From the NCBI GenBank assembly GCA_018647765.1, contig JABGSN010000046.1:1-64000 (forward strand): a stretch of DNA of 64,000 nt, written 5' to 3'. This stretch comes from Oceanospirillaceae bacterium (GTDB lineage Bacteria > Pseudomonadota > Gammaproteobacteria > Pseudomonadales > Balneatricaceae). The notes beneath the pieces were generated by a model. The model was not told where the DNA came from, searched no databases, and was given only the letters and a program-made list of their open reading frames with translations. Below, in pieces: positions 27,438 to 38,835 of this stretch (within the stretch, counting starts at the first letter, position 1; each line of letters starts with the position of its first letter). The position numbers and the translations under genes are program-made.

Positions 27438-29894
27438 TTAGGCTTTACTTAAGGTCCTTAACGGTGGTGCTGTGACCACACTACGATTAAACCACCAGCC
27501 AAATGACCCGATCAGCAGCATGCCAATGAATGGACTCAATACCCACAGTGGCCAATGGAGTTGGATGGGCATGTTGAATACTTGGTGCTGAAGTAAGGCA
27601 ACTAACGCTTCGGCGCTTAACCCGGCTATTAAACCCGCCACCCAGCCAAGGCTTGCGTACTCTACTAAAATAACACGCCTAATCAATGATTTACTGGCAC
27701 CTAAGGTGCGTAAGATGGCGCTTTCATGACGTCGTTCGTCAATGCTGGCTTGGATGCTGGCGATTAACACCAATACACCGGCACCCAGCACCATCACTAA
27801 AATGCTTTCTACAGCAAGGGACAGCTGGCCCACCACTTTTTGTACTTGTTGTAGTATTTGGTCTACATCAAGCATGGAGATGGTCGGTTGTTGCCGCAAT
27901 AAAGGGCCGAGTTTTTTACGATCTTTTGGGGCGATGTAAACACTGGCCATGTAACTGGCGCTACTGGCATCGGTTAAGGGGGCTGAAAAAACGAAAAAGA
28001 AGTTGGGCTGCATACTGCCCCAATCCACTTCTCTAAGGCTGGTTAAGGTGGCTTGTTGTTCGATTCCGGCCACGTTAAAGGTGAGTTTTTGACCTAAGGT
28101 TAAACCCAAGCGTTGGGCGTAGTCGACTTCTATAGACACTTCTAGTACGTCGGGTGGGGTAGGAGTGGAAGCCCACCAACGGCCTGCATTAATGCGGTTG
28201 CCTTTGGGCAATGTGTGGGTCCAAGTGAGGTTGAGTTCTCGGTCTCCCCTTGGGGTGTCAAACTTGGGCTCTATCAGGCGGGCTCTAGCAATCGGAAAAA
28301 AGGCCAGTGCATTGGTGGCAAGATTTTGCTCTGTCATGGAGTCCAATAATGCACTGCGTTGTTCTTGGTAGATATTAAATAAGAACAAGTTAGGGGTGTC
28401 TTGCTTTAGCTGTTGTTGCCAGTCGTCAATCAAAAAGCTACGCACTGAGACCAAGCTAAACAACAGCATTAAGGCCAGCCCAAAAATGGCCACCTGCAGG
28501 CTGTTTTGGTGGCGTCGACGGGATAAGTTGGCTAGCCCGAGTTTGCCGCCTTGACCTAAATAAGGCCTAAGTTTGTCGCCCAATTTGATGAGAGATCCAG
28601 CCAACAGCCAGAGTAAGGTTAAGATAACAGCCATGCCGGCGATGAGCGCGGCACTAATGAGGGCCGATTGGCTGTGCCAATAAACCAGTGCAATAATGGC
28701 CGCAAAACCAATGGCAAGATGGCTAGGGTTGGCCTTGCTGCGACTGCCTGAATTGCGCAACACTTGCGCCGGCGCAACTTTGGCTAGGCCTAGCATGGAC
28801 GGCAATACAAAGGCTAATAAACATAAAAATCCGGTGCCAGCACCTAATATAAATGGCGTCAAAGGCAGGCTTGATGCATCTGTTTGTATATATTCTGAGA
28901 CGAGGATCAGTAAACCTTGGTACAAACCCCAGGCAAAGGGCAGGCTGATAAAGGTGGCGAAGGTTGCCAGCAATAACATTTGGCTCAGGTAAAGTAATCG
29001 CAACTGCTGAGGTTTGAGGCCTAGGCATTTTAACAAAGCCACGTGTTTGGCCTGGCGCAGACTATAGCGCCGTGCCGACAACGACAAGGCTACACCTGCC
29101 AACACCACTGCTAATGAGCCCGCTAGCAGTAGAAACTGCTCGGCCTTGTCTAAGGTGGCTGCCATGTTGGCGTTGCCATCGGTGGGTGTTTGCCACGTTT
29201 CGCCGGTTTGTAACTGAGGCGTGATTTGTTCGCGGAGTTGATTAAGTTGGGTGTCTGCGCCTGCCAATAACCAACGGTGGCTGACGCGGCTGCCTGTTTG
29301 TAGTGCCTTGGTGGCCGCTAAATCATTGATATGCATCAGCGCCCGTGGCGCAAAACTAGCGAAACCGTTGGCCTGGTCGGGTTCGGCGAGGAGCACTTGA
29401 GTCACGGTAAGGCTGAGTTCACCCACGTCGATGGTATCGTTGAGTTTGGCGTTGAGGCTGGCCAAGAGTCGCGAATCGGGCCAAATTTCACCTTCTAGGG
29501 GGCCTTCATTGCTTGCTTGTCCGAGGCCAAAGGCCTGGGTGCCAATGCTGAGCTCACTTTTAAGCGGGTAGAGGCTCGACACGGCCTTAATGCCTGCTAA
29601 CTGCAACTCGTGCTGGGCAAACACCATGGCCTGAAATTCGCTCACATGGGCTTGTTGTAGGCCCAGTTGCTGGGCTTGTTGTCGCCAAGCAGGAGCCACC
29701 GGCTGGTTGCTGTTAAGGCGTAAGTCAGCAGCGATGAGGTCGGCCCCTTCGGCCACCATAGACTGCTTCACCTGGTGGGTAAATAAGCTAATGCTGGTGA
29801 CGCTAGTGATGGCCAGTAACAAGGCTGCAAACAATAGCGACAATTCGCCGCCACGCCAGTCCCGCCATGCTAGACGTGTTGCTAGTTTAAGCAT
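27438..29894 (-). CDS. ybbP: ABC transporter permease, FtsX-like (YbbP type)
   Basis: An 818-residue inner-membrane protein with an N-terminal helix (about 15-40), a large periplasmic domain, two FtsX-type membrane blocks (about 255-435 and 700-800) and several central helices, the layout of YbbP/lipoprotein-releasing-like permeases. Its ATPase partner is the upstream ybbA gene, which overlaps by 8 bases. The order ybbA-ybbP next to a divergent tesA is the same as in E. coli. The transported substrate is not established. Confidence 0.92.
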   Translation of the reverse strand: MLKLATRLAWRDWRGGELSLLFAALLLAITSVTSISLFTHQVKQSMVAEGADLIAADLRLNSNQPVAPAWRQQAQQLGLQQAHVSEFQAMVFAQHELQLAGIKAVSSLYPLKSELSIGTQAFGLGQASNEGPLEGEIWPDSRLLASLNAKLNDTIDVGELSLTVTQVLLAEPDQANGFASFAPRALMHINDLAATKALQTGSRVSHRWLLAGADTQLNQLREQITPQLQTGETWQTPTDGNANMAATLDKAEQFLLLAGSLAVVLAGVALSLSARRYSLRQAKHVALLKCLGLKPQQLRLLYLSQMLLLATFATFISLPFAWGLYQGLLILVSEYIQTDASSLPLTPFILGAGTGFLCLLAFVLPSMLGLAKVAPAQVLRNSGSRSKANPSHLAIGFAAIIALVYWHSQSALISAALIAGMAVILTLLWLLAGSLIKLGDKLRPYLGQGGKLGLANLSRRRHQNSLQVAIFGLALMLLFSLVSVRSFLIDDWQQQLKQDTPNLFLFNIYQEQRSALLDSMTEQNLATNALAFFPIARARLIEPKFDTPRGDRELNLTWTHTLPKGNRINAGRWWASTPTPPDVLEVSIEVDYAQRLGLTLGQKLTFNVAGIEQQATLTSLREVDWGSMQPNFFFVFSAPLTDASSASYMASVYIAPKDRKKLGPLLRQQPTISMLDVDQILQQVQKVVGQLSLAVESILVMVLGAGVLVLIASIQASIDERRHESAILRTLGASKSLIRRVILVEYASLGWVAGLIAGLSAEALVALLQHQVFNMPIQLHWPLWVLSPFIGMLLIGSFGWWFNRSVVTAPPLRTLSKA

Positions 29895-30585
29895 CAGTGG
29901 GTTCCGCCAGTTTGCCAGCGGTTAAGCTGAGGCGCCTTTGGCAACGTTGGGCGAGGGCTAAGTCGTGGGTGACGAGTACTAAGGTGGTTTGATGTTGTTG
30001 GTTTAACTCAAACAACAGCTCAATGATGTGGCGGCCTGTTTCTGTGTCTAAGTTGCCGGTGGGTTCATCGGCGAATAAAATGGGTGCTTGGGCGGCAAAG
30101 GCGCGAGCAATAGCCACACGTTGCTGTTCGCCGCCGGACAGCTGATTAGGGTAGTGGCCGCCGCGCTGGCCTAGCCCTACATGTTGTAAGTACTTCTGTG
30201 CGACAGCCTTGGCACCCGTGCTGCCTTTTACTTCTAAGGGCAACATAATATTTTCTAATGCGGTTAAGCTAGGTAACAGCTGGAAATTTTGGAAGATGAA
30301 GGCCACTTGATGTTTGCGTAACTCGGCCCGGCCTTCTTCGTTGAGTTGACTTAAGTCTTGCTGGGCTAAAAATAACTGCCCGTGGCTGGGGCTGTCGAGC
30401 CCTGCCATCATCCCCAGTAAGGTAGTTTTTCCTGATCCAGAAGCGCCCACAATTGCCACGGACTCGCCTGCTTCTATGGTAAAATTAAGGTCTTGTAAAA
30501 TGTGTAAGTCATGGCCTTGTTGAGTGGGGTTGGCAATGATTTGGCTAACGTTTTTGGCACCTAAAAAAGGTGTGGAATCAGGCAT
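29887..30585 (-). CDS. ybbA: ABC transporter ATP-binding protein (YbbA)
   Basis: A 232-residue LolD/MacB-family ATPase. Walker A is GASGSGKTT (about 49-57), the signature is [14 protein letters not shown], Walker B is [11 protein letters not shown], and the H-loop is VTHD. It energises the overlapping ybbP permease. It is divergent from tesA, with a 66-base shared regulatory gap. Confidence 0.95.
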   Translation of the reverse strand: MPDSTPFLGAKNVSQIIANPTQQGHDLHILQDLNFTIEAGESVAIVGASGSGKTTLLGMMAGLDSPSHGQLFLAQQDLSQLNEEGRAELRKHQVAFIFQNFQLLPSLTALENIMLPLEVKGSTGAKAVAQKYLQHVGLGQRGGHYPNQLSGGEQQRVAIARAFAAQAPILFADEPTGNLDTETGRHIIELLFELNQQHQTTLVLVTHDLALAQRCQRRLSLTAGKLAEPTDA

Positions 30586-30651
30586 AATAGACCAGGTTAC
30601 AGTGAGTGCGAATGTCTATTATGGCGCGTGTAAGGTCATTAGGGGAAGTGG

Positions 30652-31290
30652 ATGCGACAGGTTTTCAAAATATTTACATTGTGTGTGCTGACTCTGGGGT
30701 GGGTGTGGCAAACGCCGCTGGTTCAGGCCCAGCAAAAAACGTTGTTGGTGATGGGCGACAGTCTCAGTGCGGGTTATGGCATGTCGCTGGCGCAGGCTTG
30801 GCCGGCATTGCTACAAACGCAGCTCAACCAAGTGTTAGGTGAACACCAATGGCAAGTGATCAACGCCAGTGTCAGTGGCGAAACCACGCAGGGTGGCGTA
30901 CGCCGGTTGCCTGGCTTATTGGCTCAGTACCAACCTCAATGGGTGCTGCTGGAGCTAGGTGCTAATGACGGCTTACGCGGGTATCCCATTGCTAAAATGA
31001 CCGCCAATTTAAGCCGTATGATCGTACAAAGCCAGACTGCAGGGGCAAAGGTGGCTGTGCTGGGCATTCAACTGCCACCTAATTATGGTGCCCGCTATAC
31101 AGGGCCATTTTTTCACCAGTATGCGCATTTGGCACAGCAGCATAATACGGCCTTGGTACCCTTTATTCTCGAGGATATTGCCATCCATCCTCACTTGATG
31201 CAGGCGGATGGATTACACCCAACCCAAGCGGCGCAAACGCTCATTCTGGATAACGTGTGGCAGCATCTATCGGTCCATTGGACTAACTAG
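30652..31290 (+). CDS. tesA: Multifunctional acyl-CoA thioesterase I / lysophospholipase L1
   Basis: A 212-residue periplasmic SGNH hydrolase. A signal peptide (about 1-27, VQAQQ cleavage region) is followed by block I GDSLS with catalytic Ser37, block III GANDG and block V DGLHPT with Asp186 and His189. It hydrolyses thioesters and lysophospholipids. An AGGGGAAG ribosome-binding site precedes the ATG. Confidence 0.95.
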   Translation: MRQVFKIFTLCVLTLGWVWQTPLVQAQQKTLLVMGDSLSAGYGMSLAQAWPALLQTQLNQVLGEHQWQVINASVSGETTQGGVRRLPGLLAQYQPQWVLLELGANDGLRGYPIAKMTANLSRMIVQSQTAGAKVAVLGIQLPPNYGARYTGPFFHQYAHLAQQHNTALVPFILEDIAIHPHLMQADGLHPTQAAQTLILDNVWQHLSVHWTN

Positions 31291-31303
31291 GGCGTAAAAT
31301 CAA

Positions 31304-31328
31304 CAAAACCCGCACATGGCGGGTTTTT
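31304..31328. terminator. Intrinsic terminator between tesA and rpoH
   Basis: AAAACCCGC-ACATG-GCGGGTTTTT: a 6-bp stem with a five-T tail for tesA on the plus strand and an A-run that gives T on the minus strand for rpoH, so it can act both ways. Confidence 0.85.
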
Positions 31329-31355
31329 GAGTAATAGCTTTAGTTTTGGTCTTAG

Positions 31356-32243
31356 TTAGACTGCAAAAGCAAATTCGCTATCGGCGTCCATACCTACGCT
31401 CATGGCCGCTTTGAGCTTCTTCATGGCGTTCTTTTCAAGCTGGCGGATACGCTCGGCAGACACCTGGTATTGATCAGCTAAATTATGCAAAGTCGCTTTA
31501 GAATCACCTAACCAGCGCTGTTGTAGAATGTCACGGCTGCGCGCATCCAAATCACCCATGGCGTTCGCCAAGCGGGTGTTGGAATCGTTTTCCCAGTCGC
31601 TGGCTTCAAGCTGGCGGGCAGGGTCGGCAGAGTGGTCTTCTAAGTAATAGGCAGGGGCTTGAAAAGCACTGTCTTCGTCGCCCTCTGGCGCGTCAAAGGG
31701 GGTATCTTGCGACGCCATACGGCCTTCCATTTGCATCACTACTTTAGCGTCAACGCCTAAGTCTGCAGCAACGGATTGTACTTCGGCATGGGTTAACCAA
31801 GCCAATTTTTTCTTGGCACTACGTAAATTGAAAAACAACTTACGCTGGCTTTTAGTGGTGGCCACCTTAACAATGCGCCAATTACGCAAAATGTACTCGT
31901 GCATTTCGGCTTTGATCCAGTGCACTGCAAAAGAAACAAGGCGCACGCCTACTTCAGGGTTAAAACGTTTTACCGCTTTCATCAAGCCGGCGTTACCTTC
32001 CTGTACCAAATCAGAAATAGGTAGCCCGTAGCCCGAGTAGCTTTTGGCAATGTGTGCCACAAAGCGTAGGTGAGACATCACTAACTGGCGGGCGGCGTCT
32101 AAATCGTTTTGGTAGTAGAGGCGTTCGGCTAGGGCTCGCTCTTCTTCAACGCTAAGAATCGGGATGCCGCTAATGGTTTGTAGGTAAGCCTCGTGGCTCT
32201 GGCCAGGTGCTAACGCATCAATGGCTGATAATGACTGAGTCAT
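31356..32243 (-). CDS. rpoH: RNA polymerase heat-shock sigma factor RpoH (sigma-32)
   Basis: A 295-residue alternative sigma factor. It has sigma regions 2 ([14 protein letters not shown]), the RpoH box QRKLFFNLR that distinguishes it from RpoD, and region 4 with an HTH ([20 protein letters not shown]). It directs transcription of chaperones and proteases such as hslVU. It lies downstream of ftsYEX with 216 bases between, the same order as in Pseudomonas and E. coli. Confidence 0.97.
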   Translation of the reverse strand: MTQSLSAIDALAPGQSHEAYLQTISGIPILSVEEERALAERLYYQNDLDAARQLVMSHLRFVAHIAKSYSGYGLPISDLVQEGNAGLMKAVKRFNPEVGVRLVSFAVHWIKAEMHEYILRNWRIVKVATTKSQRKLFFNLRSAKKKLAWLTHAEVQSVAADLGVDAKVVMQMEGRMASQDTPFDAPEGDEDSAFQAPAYYLEDHSADPARQLEASDWENDSNTRLANAMGDLDARSRDILQQRWLGDSKATLHNLADQYQVSAERIRQLEKNAMKKLKAAMSVGMDADSEFAFAV

Positions 32244-32367
32244 AACTTTCTCCGTAACCTTGTGTCCGCTCTTAAATCTATTTTAAGTATGGCTGATGAT
32301 TTGCCATTTTGGGGACTATGACCGCTGTTCGTGTATTTTTGCTGATGGCGGTATGTTTCTGCTAAGC

Positions 32368-32396
32368 ATTCTAGGGTGCAACAGCGCTCTAGGCAA
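32368..32396 (-). promoter_or_regulatory. Probable housekeeping promoter of rpoH
   Basis: On the minus strand TTGCCT and TAGAAT are separated by 17 bases, giving a start near 32360 and a leader of about 115 bases with a GGAG site before the ATG. Further rpoH promoters could be present but are not obvious. Confidence 0.6.
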
Positions 32397-32459
32397 GGTT
32401 TTACAGGGGTTTTTACCCGTAAAGCTTTGTAAAGCCTAATTTAGTGGCCGATTGGGCAC

Positions 32460-33431
32460 TTATTGGGGTTCAATAAGGCGTAATTGGCGGCCTACAGCCA
32501 AACTGGCCCCTAATAAAGACAGGCTGCAACTTGTAGCTAACAACATTAGGCTGCCAACCCAGCCCAAGCCTTGCAGCTGCCACGGGCTCTGATAACTCTG
32601 CGCCAGCTGGAGTAAGGGTTCATGCAAATAACTCACGCCTAATTGAATGATGATCCAAGCTAATAGCGCGGCAAATAAGCCGGCCCAAAATCCGGCGTAG
32701 AGGAAGGGTCTACGCAGGTAAGCATCGGTGCCCCCCACCAGCTTAATCACTAAAATTTCTTGTTTACGACTTTCAATTTGTAGCCGCACCGTATTGCCGA
32801 CCACCAATAGTACTCCTAAGGCTAATAAAAAAGCCAGGCTATAAGTGACACGTTGGCTGGCTGCAAGGATGGCGTGCAGACGATCAAGCCATGCCATATT
32901 CACTAACACTTGATCAACCAGTGTTAATTGACGCAATTGCTGCGTCAGTTGGCTCATCGCCTGTGGCGTTTGGGCCGTGTTTTCGGGGGCTATTAACAGG
33001 GTTGCTGGCAATGGGTTGTCGGTAAGGCTGCCTAAAATGTCGGCCAAGCCGCTATTGGTTTTGAAGCTGGCAAGGGCTTGAGCTGCGGAAATGTAGGTCA
33101 CGTTAGCAATGTCTGGCCGTGCAAGTATTTCTTGGCTCAATAATTGACCTTGCTCGAGGGTCGCGTGAGGCACCAAAAAAACGCTCATTTGGTGTTCTTG
33201 GTTGAGCTGTTGGCCTAAGTGCTGGGCTTGGCTTAATAGTAACAGCAGGCTAGCGGGCAGGGTTATGGCAATGGCTAAGGTGAGCCAAGTCAGTAGGTTA
33301 GCCAGGGGACTAAGCCATAATCGTCGCCAACTTCGAACGGCCACCTCTTTATGTTCACGCAATAAGCGCTTACCGGCGCTCTCGGGTTTAGTGCGGCTGG
33401 CATTGTGGGGAGGGTGTTTAGTTGCAGCCAT
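32460..33431 (-). CDS. ftsX: Cell-division ABC transporter permease FtsX
   Basis: A 323-residue membrane protein with a basic cytosolic N-terminus, a first helix (about 45-70), a periplasmic domain (about 75-190) and three C-terminal helices. With FtsE it controls peptidoglycan hydrolysis at the divisome, typically through EnvC, which is also encoded in this window at 6549-7685. The N-terminal extension is usual for Pseudomonas-type FtsX. ftsE lies 2 bases upstream. Confidence 0.95.
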   Translation of the reverse strand: MAATKHPPHNASRTKPESAGKRLLREHKEVAVRSWRRLWLSPLANLLTWLTLAIAITLPASLLLLLSQAQHLGQQLNQEHQMSVFLVPHATLEQGQLLSQEILARPDIANVTYISAAQALASFKTNSGLADILGSLTDNPLPATLLIAPENTAQTPQAMSQLTQQLRQLTLVDQVLVNMAWLDRLHAILAASQRVTYSLAFLLALGVLLVVGNTVRLQIESRKQEILVIKLVGGTDAYLRRPFLYAGFWAGLFAALLAWIIIQLGVSYLHEPLLQLAQSYQSPWQLQGLGWVGSLMLLATSCSLSLLGASLAVGRQLRLIEPQ

Positions 33432-33433
33432 AG

Positions 33434-34105
33434 TTAGTGCCCTGCCATGGCAAACGGGCCGCTAAGCTGGCCTTGGTTTAACTGGATCACTGGGTGAGGT
33501 AGGCGTTGTATGAGATTTAAGTCGTGGCTCGCAATCAGCACGCTCACCCCAACCTGGTTGAATTGCTGGAATAAACGCATGACTTCTGCCGAGAGGGCTG
33601 GATCTAAGTTGCCTGTAGGTTCGTCTGCGAGGATCAGTTTGGGTTTGTTAACAATGGCACGGGCGATACCAATACGTTGTTGTTCGCCACTCGATAACAC
33701 GCTAGGGCTGAGTTTTTCTTTATCGAGTAAACCGACTTTATCTAACGCGGCCCGTACACGGCGGCTAGAATCGCGTTCATTATACCCGCTAATTTTAAGG
33801 GGTAAGGCCACATTATCAAATACGGAATAGTCTAATAACAGTTGGTGGTTTTGAAAAACGAGGCCAATTTTACGACGATGAGCAGGCACTTGAGTGCGGC
33901 TCAACTGACTTAAATCTTGTCGATCTACAATCACCTTGCCGCTAGTTGGCCGCTCCATAAGCATGATTAGTTTCAGTAAGGTACTTTTACCGGCACCGGA
34001 ATGGCCGGTTAAAAAAGCCATGTCGCCACGCTGTAAATGAAAGTTTGCACTCACTAACGCATGTTTGTCGTGATAGCTTTTACTGACTTGTTGAAACTCA
34101 ATCAT
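33434..34105 (-). CDS. ftsE: Cell-division ATP-binding protein FtsE
   Basis: A 223-residue ABC ATPase: Walker A GHSGAGKST (about 35-43), signature LSSGEQQRIGIARA, Walker [13 protein letters not shown]. It powers FtsX, forming the switch that lets EnvC activate amidases. Its start overlaps the ftsY stop by 4 bases (ATGA). Confidence 0.97.
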   Translation of the reverse strand: MIEFQQVSKSYHDKHALVSANFHLQRGDMAFLTGHSGAGKSTLLKLIMLMERPTSGKVIVDRQDLSQLSRTQVPAHRRKIGLVFQNHQLLLDYSVFDNVALPLKISGYNERDSSRRVRAALDKVGLLDKEKLSPSVLSSGEQQRIGIARAIVNKPKLILADEPTGNLDPALSAEVMRLFQQFNQVGVSVLIASHDLNLIQRLPHPVIQLNQGQLSGPFAMAGH

Positions 34106-35157
34106 GAGAGATTGTTTTCACTAAACAAGGCGTCAATAAATTCGTCCGCCGCAAATGGTCGCAAGTCGTCGGCTTGTTCACCGACGCCAATAAAACGAAT
34201 GGGTAAACCTAATTGTTGCGCCATAGCAAAGATAACGCCGCCTTTGGCAGTGCCATCGAGTTTGGTTAAGGTAATGCCAGTGACACCAACTGCTTGGCCA
34301 AACAAACTGGCCTGGCTTAAGGCATTTTGGCCGGTGCCCGCATCTAATACCAGCATTACCTCGTGCGGTGCTTGGGCGTCGAGTTTTTGCATCACCCGCA
34401 CCACTTTACTTAACTCGTCCATGAGGTGGGCCTTGTTTTGCAAACGGCCGGCGGTGTCGGCTATCACCACATCGACACCCTTGGCCTGTGCCGATTGCAC
34501 TGCATCAAAGATAACTGAGGCGCTATCGGCTCCCGTGTGTTGAGCCACCACTGGTACATCGTTGCGTAGACCCCATTCTTGCAACTGTTCTACGGCTGCA
34601 GCACGGAAGGTATCACCGGCGGCTAATAACACCGACTTGCCTTCGCTTTGGAAACGTTTGCTGAGCTTGCCAATGGTGGTGGTTTTACCGGCACCGTTGA
34701 CACCTACCATTAAGATTACAAAAGGGCTGTCTTGTTGTGGAATTTCTAACGGCGCTTGGCTGCCCTGTAATAACTCAGCCAGCGCTTGTTTGAGGGCAGC
34801 ATAGAGTGCCTGCGGGTCTTGTAAGTCCTTACGGGCCACGCCATCGCTGAGTTTTTTGAGAATGCTAGTGGTGGCATCCATACCCACATCGGCAACCAGT
34901 AATTGGGTTTCCAATTCTTCAAATAGATCATCATCTATTTGTTTGGCTCCTAAAAATAAATCGGCTAAACCATCACCCAAATTGCTTCGCGTACGGCTTA
35001 ACCCCGTCTTAATGCGTGCAAAAAATCCTTGTTTGGGTGTTTCTTCTTGGTTTTTGGTAACCGGTTCGATGGCTGTCACTGGATCAGCATCGACCGATGC
35101 AACTTCTGCGCTTTGGGCAGGGCTTTTGTTTTTGCCAAATAAATTAAACAGGGCCAT
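34102..35157 (-). CDS. ftsY: Signal recognition particle receptor FtsY
   Basis: A 351-residue SRP GTPase that targets ribosome-nascent chains to the membrane with Ffh/4.5S RNA. It has a short acidic A domain (about 1-55), an N domain, and a G domain with GVNGAGKTTT, DTAGRLQ, TKLDGTAKGG and the C-terminal GVGEQADDLRPF. It is the first gene of ftsY-ftsE-ftsX and diverges from rsmD. Confidence 0.97.
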   Translation of the reverse strand: MALFNLFGKNKSPAQSAEVASVDADPVTAIEPVTKNQEETPKQGFFARIKTGLSRTRSNLGDGLADLFLGAKQIDDDLFEELETQLLVADVGMDATTSILKKLSDGVARKDLQDPQALYAALKQALAELLQGSQAPLEIPQQDSPFVILMVGVNGAGKTTTIGKLSKRFQSEGKSVLLAAGDTFRAAAVEQLQEWGLRNDVPVVAQHTGADSASVIFDAVQSAQAKGVDVVIADTAGRLQNKAHLMDELSKVVRVMQKLDAQAPHEVMLVLDAGTGQNALSQASLFGQAVGVTGITLTKLDGTAKGGVIFAMAQQLGLPIRFIGVGEQADDLRPFAADEFIDALFSENNLS

Positions 35158-35302
35158 GGTGTCTGGGGTATCTCGGTATAGTCACATAGATGAAGGTAAA
35201 TTTTAGCATAGCTTTTGCTTGGGTATGCTTCTTTTATGGTGCCATTGCCTTAGAATAGGCGTAGCAGCTAATTTACCCACTTTTCTACTTTAGGCACAAC
35301 GT

Positions 35303-35980
35303 ATGGCCCGCAAACCCAGTTTCAAATCCGGCTCTCGCTCAATAGGCTCCAAGTCAGGCAAGGTAGTGCCGATAGGGCAGGCGGGGCGCCAGAGCTTGCG
35401 CATTATTGGTGGTGAATGGCGCGGCCGTAAAATCCCTTTTGCGACCGTGGCAGGCCTGCGTCCTACCCAAGACAGGGTGCGTGAAACCTTATTCAATTGG
35501 ATCTCTGCGCCAGTGCCAGGCGCTAGGTGCTTAGACTTATTTGCGGGCACCGGTGCCTTAGGCTTAGAAGCCTTATCGCGTGGTGCTAAGCAGGTTGATT
35601 TTGTCGATCTATCGGCTGTGGCCACTAATACCCTCAATGACAACTTAAAGCAGCTACCCATGGCCGTAGGTCAGGCAGCCAAAGTGGCACAAATGAGTGG
35701 CTTTGATTGGCTGAGAAACTATAAAGCACAGGCGATCACTGCTGAGCAGGTGAACAGGTACGATTTAGTCTTCCTAGACCCGCCTTTTGCCTTAGCGCTG
35801 ATGCACGACATGCTTAGCGCCGTGTTCGACAGTCAATGTTTATCCAGCAAAGCCATGATTTATGTAGAACAACCACAGCCCCTCACAGACTTGGTGTTGC
35901 CAGAAGGTTGGACTTTACATCGCAGCAAAAAAGCCGGTCAAGTGTTTTATGGTTTGCTTAGCCGGGTGAGCCTCAGCTAA
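35303..35980 (+). CDS. rsmD: 16S rRNA (guanine-966 N2)-methyltransferase RsmD
   Basis: A 225-residue methyltransferase. It has a basic N-terminal tail (1-30), the family motif [14 protein letters not shown], the [14 protein letters not shown] segment, SAM-binding [18 protein letters not shown] and the catalytic LDPPF motif. It is divergent from ftsY as in many gammaproteobacteria. Its 3' end overlaps the astB stop by 4 bases. Confidence 0.95.
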   Translation: MARKPSFKSGSRSIGSKSGKVVPIGQAGRQSLRIIGGEWRGRKIPFATVAGLRPTQDRVRETLFNWISAPVPGARCLDLFAGTGALGLEALSRGAKQVDFVDLSAVATNTLNDNLKQLPMAVGQAAKVAQMSGFDWLRNYKAQAITAEQVNRYDLVFLDPPFALALMHDMLSAVFDSQCLSSKAMIYVEQPQPLTDLVLPEGWTLHRSKKAGQVFYGLLSRVSLS

Positions 35981-37344
35981 CGCTGGAAGTCGTAAACGCT
36001 GCCTAGGCACAAGATCTGCGTTAGTTCATCGAGGGCACTGTGGCTTTCGATAAGCAGTTGCGGGTCGGCTAAGTCGGCTTCGTTGAGGGTGTCGCGGTAG
36101 TGCTTTTCGGTCCAACCCATGAGGCGTGGGAACAAGGCGCCATTCATCACGCAGGCCGGGTTAACGGCGGCTTGTTCTTCTGGCTTAAGTACCACTCTTA
36201 GGCGCAAACAGGCGGGTCCACCACCGTTGCTCATACTTTGTTTGAGGTCAAATACCAAGATTTCTTCAATAGCATTGTCGTTGGCAATAAGCTGGTCTAG
36301 GTAGGCCGACACATTGGCATTTTCACGGCACTCTTGGGGTACCACAATCCCCATTTTACCTTCGCTGAGGTGTGGAAGACTTAATAACTGGCTATTAAAT
36401 AGGTAGCTTTTTACCGCGTCTTGTACGCTGACTTGGTCGGCAGGGACTTCAATGAATTGCATGTCGCCATTACCTATGCTTGACATGGCTTGTTGCAAGT
36501 TAGCGTTGACTTCGCTGGTATTGAGAAAGGCGAGCTCGTGGTAGAAAGACACCTTGCCGTTACCTACTGCAATCACGTCATTGTGGAATACCCCGGCGTC
36601 GATGACGTCTGGATTCTGTTGGGCAAACACCACCTGTTCATCTTTGAGGCCATGTAAACGAGCGACCGCTTGAGAGGCTTCTAAGCTCTGACGTGCTGGG
36701 TATTTGCCAGGCTTTGTTGCTGTGTCATTAAAAGCGTGTTGGCCATAAACGAAAAGCTCTACCCCAGCTTTGCCATAGTCTTGGCAAAAACGCGTGTGGT
36801 TAGTGGCACCTTCGTCACCAAAATGGTCGGAAGAAGGTAGGGCCTGGTGATGGCTAAAACGGTCTTCGTTGGCAAAGGTGGCTTGTAAGATTCGCCCTGT
36901 GGTTTCATGTTCGATAGAACGGTGAAAACGGTTGACTAGGTTTGCCGGCGTAAAGTGTAAGCGGCCATCGCTGCAGTCTGCGCTAGGCGACACCGTGGCG
37001 GCGTTGGCCGTCCACATACTGGAAGCAGAATAACAAGACGCCAATAATGCTGGGTCTTGTTTTGCTGCGCGTTGGATTATTTGGCTGTCGTTGCCTGTAA
37101 ATCCAAGGCGACGCAAGGTATGTAGGTCTGGGCGCGATTGTGGCGCTAATACGCCTTGAAACATGCCTAAGTCATGCAGAGATTTCATTTTCTGCAACCC
37201 TTGTTGTGCGGCTTGCTTAGGGTTGGATGGGCGAGCGGAGTTGCTGCTGGACGCCACGTTGCCGTACGACAGGCCGCCGTAGTTGTGAGTGGGGCCAACT
37301 AGACCATCAAAGTTAGCTTCGAGCGCTTGCGTGTGGGTGCTCAT
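35977..37344 (-). CDS. astB: N-succinylarginine dihydrolase AstB
   Basis: A 455-residue guanidine-modifying-fold enzyme that converts N2-succinylarginine to N2-succinylornithine, two ammonia and CO2. The N-terminal [15 protein letters not shown] motif and the nucleophilic Cys in [12 protein letters not shown] are intact. It is the last gene of the gdhB-ast set and ends 3' to 3' with rsmD. Length and motifs match the family (about 445). Confidence 0.97.
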   Translation of the reverse strand: MSTHTQALEANFDGLVGPTHNYGGLSYGNVASSSNSARPSNPKQAAQQGLQKMKSLHDLGMFQGVLAPQSRPDLHTLRRLGFTGNDSQIIQRAAKQDPALLASCYSASSMWTANAATVSPSADCSDGRLHFTPANLVNRFHRSIEHETTGRILQATFANEDRFSHHQALPSSDHFGDEGATNHTRFCQDYGKAGVELFVYGQHAFNDTATKPGKYPARQSLEASQAVARLHGLKDEQVVFAQQNPDVIDAGVFHNDVIAVGNGKVSFYHELAFLNTSEVNANLQQAMSSIGNGDMQFIEVPADQVSVQDAVKSYLFNSQLLSLPHLSEGKMGIVVPQECRENANVSAYLDQLIANDNAIEEILVFDLKQSMSNGGGPACLRLRVVLKPEEQAAVNPACVMNGALFPRLMGWTEKHYRDTLNEADLADPQLLIESHSALDELTQILCLGSVYDFQR

Positions 37345-37355
37345 GGGTCTACTCC

Positions 37356-38828
<1,473 letters not shown>

Positions 38829-38835
38829 TTATATT